64,000 nucleotides of DNA from positions 42,169 to 106,168 of the forward strand of contig JAXHOJ010000062.1 in the NCBI GenBank assembly GCA_034519525.1, read 5' to 3'. Source of the DNA: Gemmobacter sp034519525 (lineage in GTDB: Bacteria > Pseudomonadota > Alphaproteobacteria > Rhodobacterales > Rhodobacteraceae). The translations under genes and the position numbers were made by a program. The notes under the pieces are model-generated. The model searched no databases. It saw nothing but the letters and a program-made list of their open reading frames with translations, and was not told where the DNA came from. Shown here piece by piece: positions 54,689-63,939 of the stretch (position 1 is its first letter; every line of letters starts with the position of its first letter).

Positions 54689-55348
54689 ATGATCGAGTTC
54701 GAGAATGTCAGTAAATCCTTCTGGACGGGCAAACGCCGCAAGGTGATCCTGGATCGTGCCTCGTTCCGGGTGCTGCCGGGCAATTCCATGGGGATTCTCG
54801 CGCCCAATGGCGCAGGCAAGACCACGATCATCAACATGATGGCCGGGCTTGAAAAACCCGATGAGGGGCGGGTGATCCGCACCTCGCGCATTTCCTTTCC
54901 GCTGGGCTTCATGGGCGGCGTCGTCACCAAACATACCGCCACCGAAAACGCGCGCTATATCGCCCGGCTCTACGGTCTCGACCCCGATTATGTCGAAAGC
55001 TTCTGCCGCTGGCTCTGCGGGCTGGATGAATATTTCGACATGCCGGTGGGCACCTACAGCCAGGGGATGCGCGCCCGGTTTTCCTTTGCCCTGATGCTGG
55101 CGCTGGATTTCGACATCTATCTGATCGACGAAGGGATGCCCGCCACCACCGATGTCGAATTCAACCGCAAGGCCGGCGGCATCCTGCGCGACCGGCTGCG
55201 CAATGCCACGGTGGTGATCGTGTCGCACCAGGCCTCGACCCTGGAAAAATTCTGCCGCTCGGCGGCAGTGCTGCGTGATGGGCAGCTCTATATGTTTGAT
55301 ACTCTGGAAGAAGCGAAACGGCTTTATGACTACCAGGCTCACAGTTAA
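54689..55348 (+). CDS. kpsT: Capsule/polysaccharide export ABC ATPase (KpsT-like)
   Basis: Cytoplasmic ATPase of group 2 capsule export. The 219 residues hold Walker A GILAPNGAGKTTIINMMAGL, signature GTYSQGMRARFSFALMLALD, Walker B DIYLIDEGMPATTD and the H-loop VVIVSHQASTLEKF. Family traits include the short regulatory insert FPLGFMGGVVTKHTATENAR. The gene overlaps the next one by 23 bases. The membrane partner KpsM is not encoded next to it. Confidence 0.92.
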   Translation: MIEFENVSKSFWTGKRRKVILDRASFRVLPGNSMGILAPNGAGKTTIINMMAGLEKPDEGRVIRTSRISFPLGFMGGVVTKHTATENARYIARLYGLDPDYVESFCRWLCGLDEYFDMPVGTYSQGMRARFSFALMLALDFDIYLIDEGMPATTDVEFNRKAGGILRDRLRNATVVIVSHQASTLEKFCRSAAVLRDGQLYMFDTLEEAKRLYDYQAHS

Positions 55349-56966
55349 GCGCTTCCGCACCCGCCGCCCCGATCCGGTGGCGCCGCTGCCCCCCCGCAAG
55401 GGGACGGCGGCCGAACTGATATTCGATACTCCGGATGACGGGTTCGGCCAGAATTCCTTCCTGCCGGAACCCGCCAATGAAAGCGTGCCGGGCACCGATC
55501 TGGAGGCCATCCGCCGCGAAGGGCTGACCGGGCGCCAGCTGCGGCTGGCCCGCCGGCTGGCACAGCGCCACAACCTGCCCGCCACATCGGATTTCGACGC
55601 CGTGCGCCTGCTGCGCAAGGCAGGGATAGATCCCTTTCAGCGGGCGAACCTGCTGGAACTGGTGATGGGCGAAGGCGATACTGCGCTGGCCGCCCCCGGC
55701 GCGGCGCCACAGGGCCGCGAACTGGCCACCGTGCCGGGTTCGGCCAATCTGCCGCAGACCCTGCCCCCGCCCGGCCTGCCCTCGCCCGAGGTGAAGGCCG
55801 AACGCAGCCATGCCGCCGATATCATGCGCATCCAGAAAGATCTGGCGCGTCGCCGCAAGCGCCGCGCCCTGCTGCTGGCGCTGCGGCTGTTCTTCTTCGT
55901 GGGGCTGCCCACGCTGCTGGCCGGGTATTATTACTACGTCGTCGCCACCCCGCTTTATGCGGCACGCTCCGAATTCGTGATCCAGCAATCCTCCAGCCTG
56001 GCCGCAGGTGGGGCCACCGGGGGCCTGGGCGGGCTGTTGTCGGGCACGGGCTTTGCCACATCGCAGGATTCGGTCACCGTGCAGGGTTATCTGCAGTCGC
56101 GCGATGCCATGCTGCGGCTGGACCGCGATCTGGGCTATCGCGCGCATTTCAGCGATCCTTCCGTTGATCCGATCCAGCGGCTTGACCCCGAGGCGACATC
56201 GGAAGCCGCCTATAAATCCTACAGCCGCAATGTACATATCTCCTACGACCCGAGCGAGGGCCTGATCCGGATGGAGGTTCTGGCCAGCGATCCGGCAAAG
56301 GCGGTCGATTTCTCGAAGGCGCTCATCAGCTATGCCGAAGAACAGGTGGATCAGCTGACCCTGCGCCTGCGCGCCGATCAGATGAGCGGGGCCCGCGAAA
56401 GCTATGAGGCGGCAGAGACGGCCATGCTGGCGGCACAGCGCCGCGTGGTCGATCTGCAGGAAAAATACAAGGTTCTGTCCTCCGAGGTCGAGGTGCAGCT
56501 GATTACCGCCCAGATCACCCAGCTGGAAACCCAGCTGACCACCGATCGCATTTCCCTGCAGCAGATGGAAAGCAACCCGACCCCGAACCGCGCCCGGATG
56601 GATCCGGTGATCCGCCGCATTGCCGCGCTGGAAAGCGAAATTGCATCGCTGCGCGGCAAGCTGACAGATCAGGGCGGCGGGGCACAAAGCCTTGCGGTCG
56701 TGCAAAGCGAAATGTTGGTGGCCCAGGCCGATGTGCAGACCCGGCAGCTGCTGCTGGCGCAAAGCCTGCAGGCGATGGAGGCTGCCCGGATCGAGGCCAA
56801 CCGCCAGACCCGCTACCTTTCCGTCTCGGTCAACCCGACCCCACCGGACGAGGCCGCCTATCCCCGCGCCTTTGAAAATACCGTGGTGGCCCTGCTGATC
56901 TTCGGTGGCATCTATCTGATGATTTCCATGACCGTGGCGGTGCTGCGCGAACAGGTTTCCGCCTGA
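55326..56966 (+). CDS. kpsE: Capsule polysaccharide export inner-membrane protein (KpsE-like)
   Basis: The 546-residue protein has a long polar, proline-rich N-terminus (about 1-170). A first membrane segment follows (LLLALRLFFFVGLPTLLAGY, near 180-200), then a Wzz-like periplasmic domain (AARSEFVIQQSSSLAAGG, SQDSVTVQGYLQSRDAMLRL). Long coiled-coil regions (ETAMLAAQRRVVDLQEKYKV) and a C-terminal membrane segment (TVVALLIFGGIYLMISMTVA) complete it. It bridges the export ATPase complex to the outer-membrane channel. The N-terminal extension is longer than in the E. coli protein. Overlap with kpsT implies coupling. Confidence 0.9.
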   Translation: MTTRLTVKRFRTRRPDPVAPLPPRKGTAAELIFDTPDDGFGQNSFLPEPANESVPGTDLEAIRREGLTGRQLRLARRLAQRHNLPATSDFDAVRLLRKAGIDPFQRANLLELVMGEGDTALAAPGAAPQGRELATVPGSANLPQTLPPPGLPSPEVKAERSHAADIMRIQKDLARRRKRRALLLALRLFFFVGLPTLLAGYYYYVVATPLYAARSEFVIQQSSSLAAGGATGGLGGLLSGTGFATSQDSVTVQGYLQSRDAMLRLDRDLGYRAHFSDPSVDPIQRLDPEATSEAAYKSYSRNVHISYDPSEGLIRMEVLASDPAKAVDFSKALISYAEEQVDQLTLRLRADQMSGARESYEAAETAMLAAQRRVVDLQEKYKVLSSEVEVQLITAQITQLETQLTTDRISLQQMESNPTPNRARMDPVIRRIAALESEIASLRGKLTDQGGGAQSLAVVQSEMLVAQADVQTRQLLLAQSLQAMEAARIEANRQTRYLSVSVNPTPPDEAAYPRAFENTVVALLIFGGIYLMISMTVAVLREQVSA

Positions 56967-56988
56967 CCCCGCAAGCCCGATCTGTATC

Positions 56989-57020
56989 AAAGGGGGCGCC
57001 CGGCGCCCCCTTTGTCTTTT
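56989..57020 (+). terminator. Rho-independent terminator after kpsE
   Basis: AAAGGGGGCGCC (56989-57000) pairs with GGCGCCCCCTTT (57002-57013), followed by GTCTTTT. Confidence 0.92.
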
Positions 57021-57165
57021 ATCGCAGCACCCTCCCCGACCTTTGCCCATTTTGCAGGCGCCCGCTTGGCTTAGGATAAACCTAATCCAAGCTGAAAAAC
57101 CTATTGCTTTCGCCTTAATCCACGCTGCGGCACTCTGGCCCTGACAGCTGCGACAGGAGCGACAG

Positions 57166-58689
57166 GTGATCCGCACCGGCGATACATACCGCGAGTCGAT
57201 CCGTGATGGCCGCGAGGTCCATGTGAACGGCGAACGCGTGCGGGATGTGCCGACGCATCCGATGTTCAAACCGCTGGTCGATATCCGCGCCCACATCTTC
57301 GATATGGCGCATGATCCGGCCACGCGGGCGGTGATGACCGTCACGCAGGACGGGGCACCCCAGGCCATCGGCAATGCGCTGCCCTTCACCCAGGGCGACT
57401 GGTGGGCCAAGCGCCGCGCCGCCGATGCGGTGATGGAAGATCTGGGCGGCATCGTGACACGCATCGGTGATGAAACCGTAGGCGAAATGTGGTCGCTGCA
57501 CGATGCAGCCGATGCGCTGGCCGCGATCGACCCACAGTTTTCGGGCAATATCCGCAACCATATTGCCCGGGTTCTGCACGAAGACCTCTTCCACGTTTCG
57601 GCCAATACCGATCCCAAGGGCGATCGCTCCAGACCGGCGCAGGATCAGGATCCCGACATGCTGCTGCATGTGGTGCGCGAAACGGATGCCGGGCTGGTGG
57701 TGCGCGGGGCAAAATATGAAACCGCCGCCGCCTATGCCAATCAGGCCTTCACCAAACCCACCATTGCCAACTGGGGCGATTCCGAGCTTTCGGAATATGC
57801 GGTGGGCTTCATCTGTGACCTGGCCGCGCCGGGGCTGAAATTCATCTGCCGCACCGGCTTTGCCACCCGCGCCCCGGCTGAAGATTACCCGCTGTCGAAC
57901 CGCTTCGACGAGGTAGAGGCGCTGGTGATCTTTGATGATGTGCTGATCCCCTGGGAAAACGTGCTGTTCTACCGCCACACCCGGGCCGCGATGCTGATCC
58001 GCGCCACGCTGCACCGCTATTCCGCCTTCGGCTTTGTGCAGCGGCTGCAGAAACAGGCCGATCTGATGATTGGCGCCGCCCTGTTCAACGTCCGCCAGAC
58101 CGGGCTGGACAGGCAGCAGCCGGTGCAGGAAAAACTGGCGCAGCTGGCCGTCTGGCGCGAAGGCATCAACGCCCATCTGACCGGCGCCATTGCGCTGGCC
58201 GAACGCTCGCCCGCCGGGCTGATGATGCCCAACCAGTCCCTGCTCTACAGCGGCCGGGTTCTGGCCTGCAGCCAGCTGCCCCAGATGATGCAGATCGCCC
58301 GCGAACTTTGCGGCGGCCAGATCGCCCTGACCCCCGATGCCGCCAGCTTTCGCCATCCGGGTACCGCGCCCTGGCTGGAGAAATACTATACGATCAACGA
58401 TGAATGGCAGGCCGAAGACCGCCGCAAGCTGATGGCCTTCGCCCGCGACCTGCTGAATTCCGATTACGCGGGCCACCGGCTCAGCTTTCAGCTGTTCGCG
58501 CAATCGCCCCCCTTTGCCCATCTCGCCGCCGTCTATCGCAATTTTGATTGGGATGGCCCGCTGGCCTTCGTGAAACAGGCCGCAGGCCTGTCGGACCGGG
58601 TGATGGGCGGCAAGACCCTGGCCCCGGCTGACAGCGCCGTATCCAGATGGTTTTCAACCGAAATGCCGCAAGGCAAGGCCGCAAAGTGA
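57166..58689 (+). CDS. HpaB-family FADH2-dependent monooxygenase
   Basis: The 507 residues belong to the 4-hydroxyphenylacetate 3-hydroxylase (HpaB) superfamily: GDTYRESIRDGREVHVNGER, HPMFKPLVDIRAHIFDMAHD, the FAD-binding NPDP-like region and DVLIPWENVLFYRHTRAAML. The C-terminus has QMMQIARELCGGQIALTPDA. Members hydroxylate aromatic or heteroaromatic rings with flavin supplied by a separate reductase, which is not in this window. The GTG start follows GACAGGAGCGACAG. It is the first gene of a one-strand catabolic cluster. Confidence 0.9.
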   Translation: MIRTGDTYRESIRDGREVHVNGERVRDVPTHPMFKPLVDIRAHIFDMAHDPATRAVMTVTQDGAPQAIGNALPFTQGDWWAKRRAADAVMEDLGGIVTRIGDETVGEMWSLHDAADALAAIDPQFSGNIRNHIARVLHEDLFHVSANTDPKGDRSRPAQDQDPDMLLHVVRETDAGLVVRGAKYETAAAYANQAFTKPTIANWGDSELSEYAVGFICDLAAPGLKFICRTGFATRAPAEDYPLSNRFDEVEALVIFDDVLIPWENVLFYRHTRAAMLIRATLHRYSAFGFVQRLQKQADLMIGAALFNVRQTGLDRQQPVQEKLAQLAVWREGINAHLTGAIALAERSPAGLMMPNQSLLYSGRVLACSQLPQMMQIARELCGGQIALTPDAASFRHPGTAPWLEKYYTINDEWQAEDRRKLMAFARDLLNSDYAGHRLSFQLFAQSPPFAHLAAVYRNFDWDGPLAFVKQAAGLSDRVMGGKTLAPADSAVSRWFSTEMPQGKAAK

Positions 58690-58702
58690 AGGACGGACAG
58701 CG

Positions 58703-59836
58703 ATGAACAAGCACAGCCCCCTGACCCCGGCGCAGGAACTTCATGCCAATACCGCCGTTCCGTTTGAACGCGCCTTTGCCATGCCGAAATCTGTCTATAC
58801 CTCGCCGGAATTCCTGGCGCTGGAACAGAAACATGTCTTCGCCGCCGACTGGCTCTGCGCGGGCCGCGCCGAAACCCTGCCCAATCCGGGCGATTATCTG
58901 ACGATGGATATCGCGGGCGAACCCGTGGTCGTGCTGCGTGACCGCGCGGGCGAGATCCGCGCCATGTCGAATGTCTGCCGCCATCGCATGTCCACCCTGC
59001 TGCAGGGCCGGGGCAGCGTGCGCGCCATCACCTGCCCCTATCACGCCTGGACCTATAACCTGGACGGGTCGCTGCGCGGCGCCCCCGCGATGACGCTGAA
59101 CGACAGCTTCTGCAAAGAGGCGCTGGGTCTGCCTGCGGTGCGCTGCGAAATCTGGCAGGGCTGGATCATGGTCACGCTGAACCCCGATGCCCCCGCCCCG
59201 CAGGATGCCCTGCGCGATGTGACCGATCTCATCGCCCCTTTCGACATGACCGCCTATCAGGAAACCTTCCGCGAAACCTTTCACTGGGCCACCAACTGGA
59301 AGGTTCTGGCCGAGAATTTCATGGAAAGCTATCACCTGCCGATGTGCCATGCGGGCACCATCGGCGGCGCCTCCCGGCTGGAGGAAATGGTCTGCCCGAC
59401 CGGCGGCCCCGCCTTCAACTATCACTTCATCCTGAAGAACGACAGCGTGCCGCTGGCGCTGGCGCATCCGTCCAATACCACGCTCACCGGCGATGACCGG
59501 CGCAAGACCTGGCTGCTGGCCATCTACCCCTCTCTGCTCATCACGCTGACGCCGGGGTATTTCTGGTATCTCTCGCTCACCCCCGACGGGCCGGGCCATG
59601 TGAACGTGCTGTTCGGCGGCGGCATGTCGCCCGAATGGCTGGCCGATCCGCAGGCCGAGGCGCATCTGGCCGCCGTGCGCGCCCTGCTCGATGATGTGAA
59701 TGTCGAAGACAAGGGCTGCACCGAAAAGGTCTATCGCGGCCTCTGCTCCGGCATGGCCACCCCCGGCCCGCTCAGCCATCTGGAGCGCCCGAATTACGAA
59801 TTTGCCCAATATCTCGCCGCGCGCATCCCTGCGTGA
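58703..59836 (+). CDS. Rieske non-haem iron oxygenase, alpha subunit
   Basis: The 377-residue protein has an N-terminal Rieske domain (cluster ligands in SNVCRHRMSTLLQG and ITCPYHAWTYNLDGSLRG) and a catalytic domain with the mononuclear iron site NWKVLAENFMESYHLPMCHA. The single-subunit layout resembles carnitine, choline or glycine-betaine oxygenases (GbcA/CntA-like) more than ring dioxygenases with beta subunits. The reductase is not adjacent. It begins 13 bases after the HpaB-like gene behind GGACGGACAGCG. Confidence 0.92.
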   Translation: MNKHSPLTPAQELHANTAVPFERAFAMPKSVYTSPEFLALEQKHVFAADWLCAGRAETLPNPGDYLTMDIAGEPVVVLRDRAGEIRAMSNVCRHRMSTLLQGRGSVRAITCPYHAWTYNLDGSLRGAPAMTLNDSFCKEALGLPAVRCEIWQGWIMVTLNPDAPAPQDALRDVTDLIAPFDMTAYQETFRETFHWATNWKVLAENFMESYHLPMCHAGTIGGASRLEEMVCPTGGPAFNYHFILKNDSVPLALAHPSNTTLTGDDRRKTWLLAIYPSLLITLTPGYFWYLSLTPDGPGHVNVLFGGGMSPEWLADPQAEAHLAAVRALLDDVNVEDKGCTEKVYRGLCSGMATPGPLSHLERPNYEFAQYLAARIPA

Positions 59837-59868
59837 TCGCGCCGCCAACCTGCTGAATGCCAAAGGAC

Positions 59869-61159
59869 ATGATGATGTCAGTCGAAAAGATAGAAGCGCT
59901 GGTGGTCGGTGCAGGCCAGGCGGGCGTCGCCATGAGCGAACACCTCACCCGCCACGGCGTGCCGCATCTGGTGCTGGAAAAGGGCCGCATCGCCGAACGC
60001 TGGCGCTCCTGCCGCTGGGACAGCCTGGTGGCCAATGGCCCGGCCTGGCATGATCGCTTTCCCGGGCTGGACTTTCCGGGCGATCCCGAGGCCTTTGTCG
60101 GCAAGGATCAGGTGGCAGATTACTTTGTCGCCTATGCCGAAACAGATCCAGGCCCCGATCCGCTGCGGGGTGACTGTCACCGAAGTGGCGCGCAAACCCG
60201 GCGGCGGCTTCCGCGTGGAAACCTCGCAAGGCCCCATCGAGGCGCAATATGTCATCGCCGCCACCGGCGCCTTCCAGGTGCCGCTGATCCCGCCGCTGGT
60301 GCCCGAAACCGCCGGAATCACCCAGATCCACTCCAACAGCTATCGCAACCCCGGCCAGCTGCCCCCCGGCGCGGTGCTCGTGGTGGGGGCCGGCTCCTCC
60401 GGCGCGCAGATCGCGCAAGAGCTGATGGAGGCCGGGCGCAAGGTCTATCTCTCGGTCGGCCCGCATGACCGCCCGCCGCGCCGCTACCGGGGCCGCGATT
60501 TCGTCTGGTGGCTGGGCGTGCTGAACATGTGGGACGCCGATGCGCCCAAGGGCGCCGATCACACCACCATCGCGGTCAGCGGCGCCCATGGCGGCCAGAC
60601 CGTCGATTTCCGCAATCTCGCCGCCCGCGGCATGGTGCTGGTCGGCCGGACCGAAAGCTATGCCGATGGCAGGATGACCTTCGCCCCCGATCTGGCCCGC
60701 AATATCGAACGCGGCGACGCCAACCTTCTGGCCCTGCTGGATGAAGCCGATGCCTGGGTCGCCCGCAACGGCATCGACCTGCCCGAAGACCCGGAGGCGC
60801 GCCGGATCGGCCCCGCCCCCGACTGCATGACAAACCCGCTGTCAAGCCTCGATCTGGCCGAGGCCGGGGTAACCACCATCCTCTGGGCCACCGGCTTCAG
60901 CAATGATTACGGCTGGCTGAAGGTCGATGCGCTGGATACCGCAGGCAAACCCCGCCATCAGCGCGGCGTGTCCAGTGAACCGGGCATCTATTTCCTGGGC
61001 CTGCCCTACCAGTCGCGGCGCGGCTCGTCGTTCATCTGGGGCGTCTGGCATGATGCCAAATTCGTGGCCGATCACATCGCCAAACAACGCAGCTATCTGG
61101 CCTATCGCGGCCCCGGCGACACCGCCGCCACAGCCGCTGCCTCCACTGCCGCCGAATAA
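59869..61159 (+). CDS. FAD-dependent monooxygenase (CzcO-type), one-base insertion
   Basis: The N-terminal dinucleotide fold (EALVVGAGQAGVAMSEHLTR) and FPGDPEAFVGKDQVADYFVA are in one frame. From about 60140 the next frame continues KQIQAPIRCGVTVTEVARKP, YVIAATGAFQVPLIPPLVPE, a second fold VLVVGAGSSGAQIAQELMEA and TTILWATGFSNDYGWLKVDA. Dropping one base in TATGCCGAAACAG joins VAYA to KQIQAP. Such enzymes use NADPH and FAD to oxygenate amines or sulfides. Several ATG codons stand together at the start; AAAGGA precedes 59869. Confidence 0.88.
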
Positions 61160-61170
61160 GGAAGACCGAC

Positions 61171-61587
61171 ATGGAACATACACGCTACCGCACCTTCAAC
61201 ACCAAGGACACCTATCCCGAACAGCGGCTGGACAATGATCTGTGCCAGGCCGTTGCCACCCGCGGCGGCACAACCTTGTGGATGCGCGGCCAATGCCCGC
61301 AAGATCTTGATACGGCGGTGAACATCAAGGGCAACGATCCGGTCGAACAGACCCACAAGGTGATGCAGAACATCCGCCAGCTGGTCGAGGAAGCGGGCGG
61401 CAAGATGGAACATGTGGTCAAACTGGTGGTCTATCTGACCGACGTGCGCCACCGCGAGGCCGTCTATCGCACCATGGGCGAATATATCAAAGGCGTGCAC
61501 CCGGTCTGCACTGGCCTGACCGTGGTGGCACTCGCCCGCCCCGAATGGCTGGTCGAGATCGACGCCACCGCCGTCATCCCCGATTGA
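61171..61587 (+). CDS. Rid-family (YjgF/YER057c/UK114) protein lacking the catalytic arginine
   Basis: The 138-residue protein matches the trimeric Rid fold: RLDNDLCQAVATRGGTTLWM, VEQTHKVMQNIRQLVEEAGG, LVVYLTDVRHREAVYRTMGE and LTVVALARPEWLVEIDATAV. In RidA imine deaminases the segment before the last strand reads P-x-R; here it reads HPVCTGLTV, so the key arginine is a cysteine. It may be a member of a Rid subfamily with another hydrolytic or binding role, probably on an intermediate of this pathway. Confidence 0.9.
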   Translation: MEHTRYRTFNTKDTYPEQRLDNDLCQAVATRGGTTLWMRGQCPQDLDTAVNIKGNDPVEQTHKVMQNIRQLVEEAGGKMEHVVKLVVYLTDVRHREAVYRTMGEYIKGVHPVCTGLTVVALARPEWLVEIDATAVIPD

Positions 61588-61744
61588 TCCGCGGGCCGGG
61601 GGCGCTCACGCCCCCGGACCTCCTGCGGAGATCTTTGAGGATAACGGGAACGGCAAAGAGCCCATATCGCAGCCCTTTCCGTTGTCCAAATATCCTCGGG
61701 GTCCGGGGCGGACAGCCCCCGGGGCCGCCAACCCGGAACCCGGC
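61588..61744. repeat. Intergenic hairpins and copy D of the dispersed motif
   Basis: GGGGGCG/CGCCCCC near 61600-61615 forms a stem. TTGTCCAAATATCC at 61682-61695 resembles the core seen in copies A-C and is followed by CGGGG and a CCGGGG/CCCCGG stem. No gene is present. Confidence 0.5.
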
Positions 61745-62419
61745 ATGACCTTTTCCCTTGTTGCGCGCTGCGCGAAGACCGGCCAGTTCGGCATGGTGAT
61801 ATCTTCCTCTTCCCCGGCTGTTGCGGCCCGCTGCGCCCATCTGCGGGCAGGTGTTGGTGTCGTGGCCAGCCAGAATGTCACCGATCCGGGCCTTGGCCCT
61901 CTGGTGCTGGAGGCGCTGGCGCGCGGGCTGGACGCGCCCGCAGCCCTGGCCGCCGTGACCGAAGCGCGGCCGCATATTGATTACCGGCAGCTGCTGGTGG
62001 TGGATCGTGCCGGGGCAACGGCCATCCATTCCGGCCGTCAGGTTCTGGGCATCTGGGGCGAAGCCCGCGGGCGCGATTGTGCGGCAGGCGGCAATCTGCT
62101 GGCCAATGACCGGGTGCCCGCCGCCATGGTCGCAGCCTTCGAGGCGGCACTTGGCCATCTGGGCGACCGGCTCATGGCGGCGCTGCAGGCGGGCCTTGCC
62201 GCCGGGGGCGAGGCAGGGCCGGTACATTCCGCCGGTCTGAAGATTGCCGACCGGCTGGATTGGCCGCTGGCCGATCTGCGCTGCGACTGGACGGAAGCCT
62301 GCCCCATCACCGCGCTGGCCGAAGCCTGGGCGGTGTATCGCCCGCAGATGGCGGCCTATGTGCTGCGCGCCGAAGATCCCACACAGGCACCCTCCTATGG
62401 TGTGCCAGGAGACGCATGA
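61745..62419 (+). CDS. DUF1028 (Ntn-hydrolase-like) protein
   Basis: The 224 residues start MTFSLVARCAKTGQFGMVIS and continue SSSPAVAARCAHLRAGVGVV, ASQNVTDPGLGPLVLEALAR and GGNLLANDRVPAAMVAAFEA, the DUF1028 pattern. The fold is related to Ntn-hydrolases, but activity is unproven. In many genomes the family sits beside amino-aromatic or opine catabolism genes. The stop overlaps the aldehyde dehydrogenase start by four bases. Confidence 0.9.
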   Translation: MTFSLVARCAKTGQFGMVISSSSPAVAARCAHLRAGVGVVASQNVTDPGLGPLVLEALARGLDAPAALAAVTEARPHIDYRQLLVVDRAGATAIHSGRQVLGIWGEARGRDCAAGGNLLANDRVPAAMVAAFEAALGHLGDRLMAALQAGLAAGGEAGPVHSAGLKIADRLDWPLADLRCDWTEACPITALAEAWAVYRPQMAAYVLRAEDPTQAPSYGVPGDA

Positions 62420-63900
62420 TGTTCACCCGTGACGAATGGCAGGCCCGGGCCGCCGCCCTGAAATTCCGCAATCAGATCTGGATTGACGGCAAGCCGCTGC
62501 CCGCCGCCCATGGCGCGCGGTTTGACAGCATCAACCCGGCCACCGGCGCGGTTCTGGTGGATGTGGCGCGCGGCGGGGCCGAAGATATCGACCGCGCCGT
62601 GGCCAGCGCCCGCCGCGCCTTTGACGATGGCCGCTGGAGCCGCAAGACCCCCGCCGAACGCAAGGAAGTGCTGCTGCGTCTGGCCGCCCTGATCCGCGAG
62701 AACGTGCCAGAGCTTGCGCTGCTCGACAGTCTCGACATGGGCAAGCTGGTCAAGGATGCCGCCACCATCGACGCCCCCGGTTCGGCGCATTTCTTCCAGT
62801 GGCATGCCGAGGCCATCGACAAGATCTATGACGAAATCGCCCCCACCGGCGGCCGCGATCTGGCGATGATCCGCCGTGTGCCGCTGGGCGTGGTGGGCGC
62901 CGTGGTGCCGTGGAACTTTCCGCTGGACATGGCAACCTGGAAGCTGGCGCCGGCGCTTGCCACCGGCAATTCGGTGGTGCTGAAACCCGCAGAACAAAGC
63001 CCGCTTTCCGCGCTGCGTCTGGCCGAACTGGCCAGCGAGGCAGGCCTGCCGGATGGCGTGCTGAACGTGGTTCCGGGCTTTGGCGAGGATGCCGGGCAGG
63101 CGCTTGGCCGCCACCCGGATGTCGATTGCCTTGTCTTCACCGGATCGACGGCGGTGGGCAAGCTGTTCCAGCGCTATGCCGGCGAAAGCAACATGAAACA
63201 GGTCTGGCTGGAAACCGGGGGCAAAAGCCCGAACCTGATCTTCCCCGATGCCGATCTGGATGCTGCGGCCGATATGGCCGCCTTCGGCATCTTCTTCAAT
63301 CAGGGCGAGGTCTGTTCGGCCAATTCCCGGATGCTGGTTCACACATCCATCGCCGCAGAGATGATCGCCCGCATGGCCGACCGCGCGGCACAGATGCAGC
63401 CGGGTGATCCGCTGGATCCGGCCTCCGCCATGGGGGCGCTGGTCGACCGGCGCCATGCCGATGCGGTGATGGGCTTCATCGACAGCGGCAAGGCACAGGC
63501 GCGGCTGGTGGCCGGGGGCGAGCGGATCACGCTGAACGGATCGGATGCTTTCGTGCAGCCCACGATCTTTGCCGATGTCCCCCCGGAGGCCCGCATCGCC
63601 CGCGAAGAGATCTTTGGCCCGGTGCTGGCGATCCAGACCTTCGACACCGAAGATCAGGCCATCGCCATGGCCAATGACACGCCCTATGGGCTTGCGGCTT
63701 CGGTCTGGACCCGGGATCTGGGCCGGGCGCTTTCGGTGTCGGACCGGCTGGTGGCGGGCACGGTCTCGGTGAACACGGTCGATGCCCTTTCCGCCATGAC
63801 GCCCTTTGGTGGCATGAAGCAATCCGGTTTCGGGCGGGATCTGTCGATCCACAGTTTCGACAAATACTCGGCCCTGAAAACCACTTGGATCAAATATTGA
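62416..63900 (+). CDS. NAD(P)-dependent aldehyde dehydrogenase
   Basis: The 494-residue enzyme has the cofactor region VVPWNFPLDMATWKLAPALA, GNSVVLKPAEQSPLSALRLA and LVFTGSTAVGKLF. The general base is in LETGGKSPNLIF and the catalytic cysteine in FFNQGEVCSANSRM. The C-terminus GGMKQSGFGRDLSIHSFDKY fits gamma-aminobutyraldehyde (PuuC-like) or related dehydrogenases. AGGAGACGC precedes the ATG. As the last gene of the cluster it probably oxidises an aldehyde released by the oxygenases. Confidence 0.95.
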   Translation: MMFTRDEWQARAAALKFRNQIWIDGKPLPAAHGARFDSINPATGAVLVDVARGGAEDIDRAVASARRAFDDGRWSRKTPAERKEVLLRLAALIRENVPELALLDSLDMGKLVKDAATIDAPGSAHFFQWHAEAIDKIYDEIAPTGGRDLAMIRRVPLGVVGAVVPWNFPLDMATWKLAPALATGNSVVLKPAEQSPLSALRLAELASEAGLPDGVLNVVPGFGEDAGQALGRHPDVDCLVFTGSTAVGKLFQRYAGESNMKQVWLETGGKSPNLIFPDADLDAAADMAAFGIFFNQGEVCSANSRMLVHTSIAAEMIARMADRAAQMQPGDPLDPASAMGALVDRRHADAVMGFIDSGKAQARLVAGGERITLNGSDAFVQPTIFADVPPEARIAREEIFGPVLAIQTFDTEDQAIAMANDTPYGLAASVWTRDLGRALSVSDRLVAGTVSVNTVDALSAMTPFGGMKQSGFGRDLSIHSFDKYSALKTTWIKY

Positions 63901-63906
63901 CGGAAT

Positions 63907-63928
63907 GGCGGCCGGTCCCCCGGCCGCC
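63907..63928. terminator. GC-rich hairpin after the aldehyde dehydrogenase gene
   Basis: GGCGGCCGG and CCGGCCGCC with a 4-base loop lie between convergent genes. A CTTGTG tail follows. Confidence 0.7.
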
Positions 63929-63939
63929 ACCTTGTGCCG

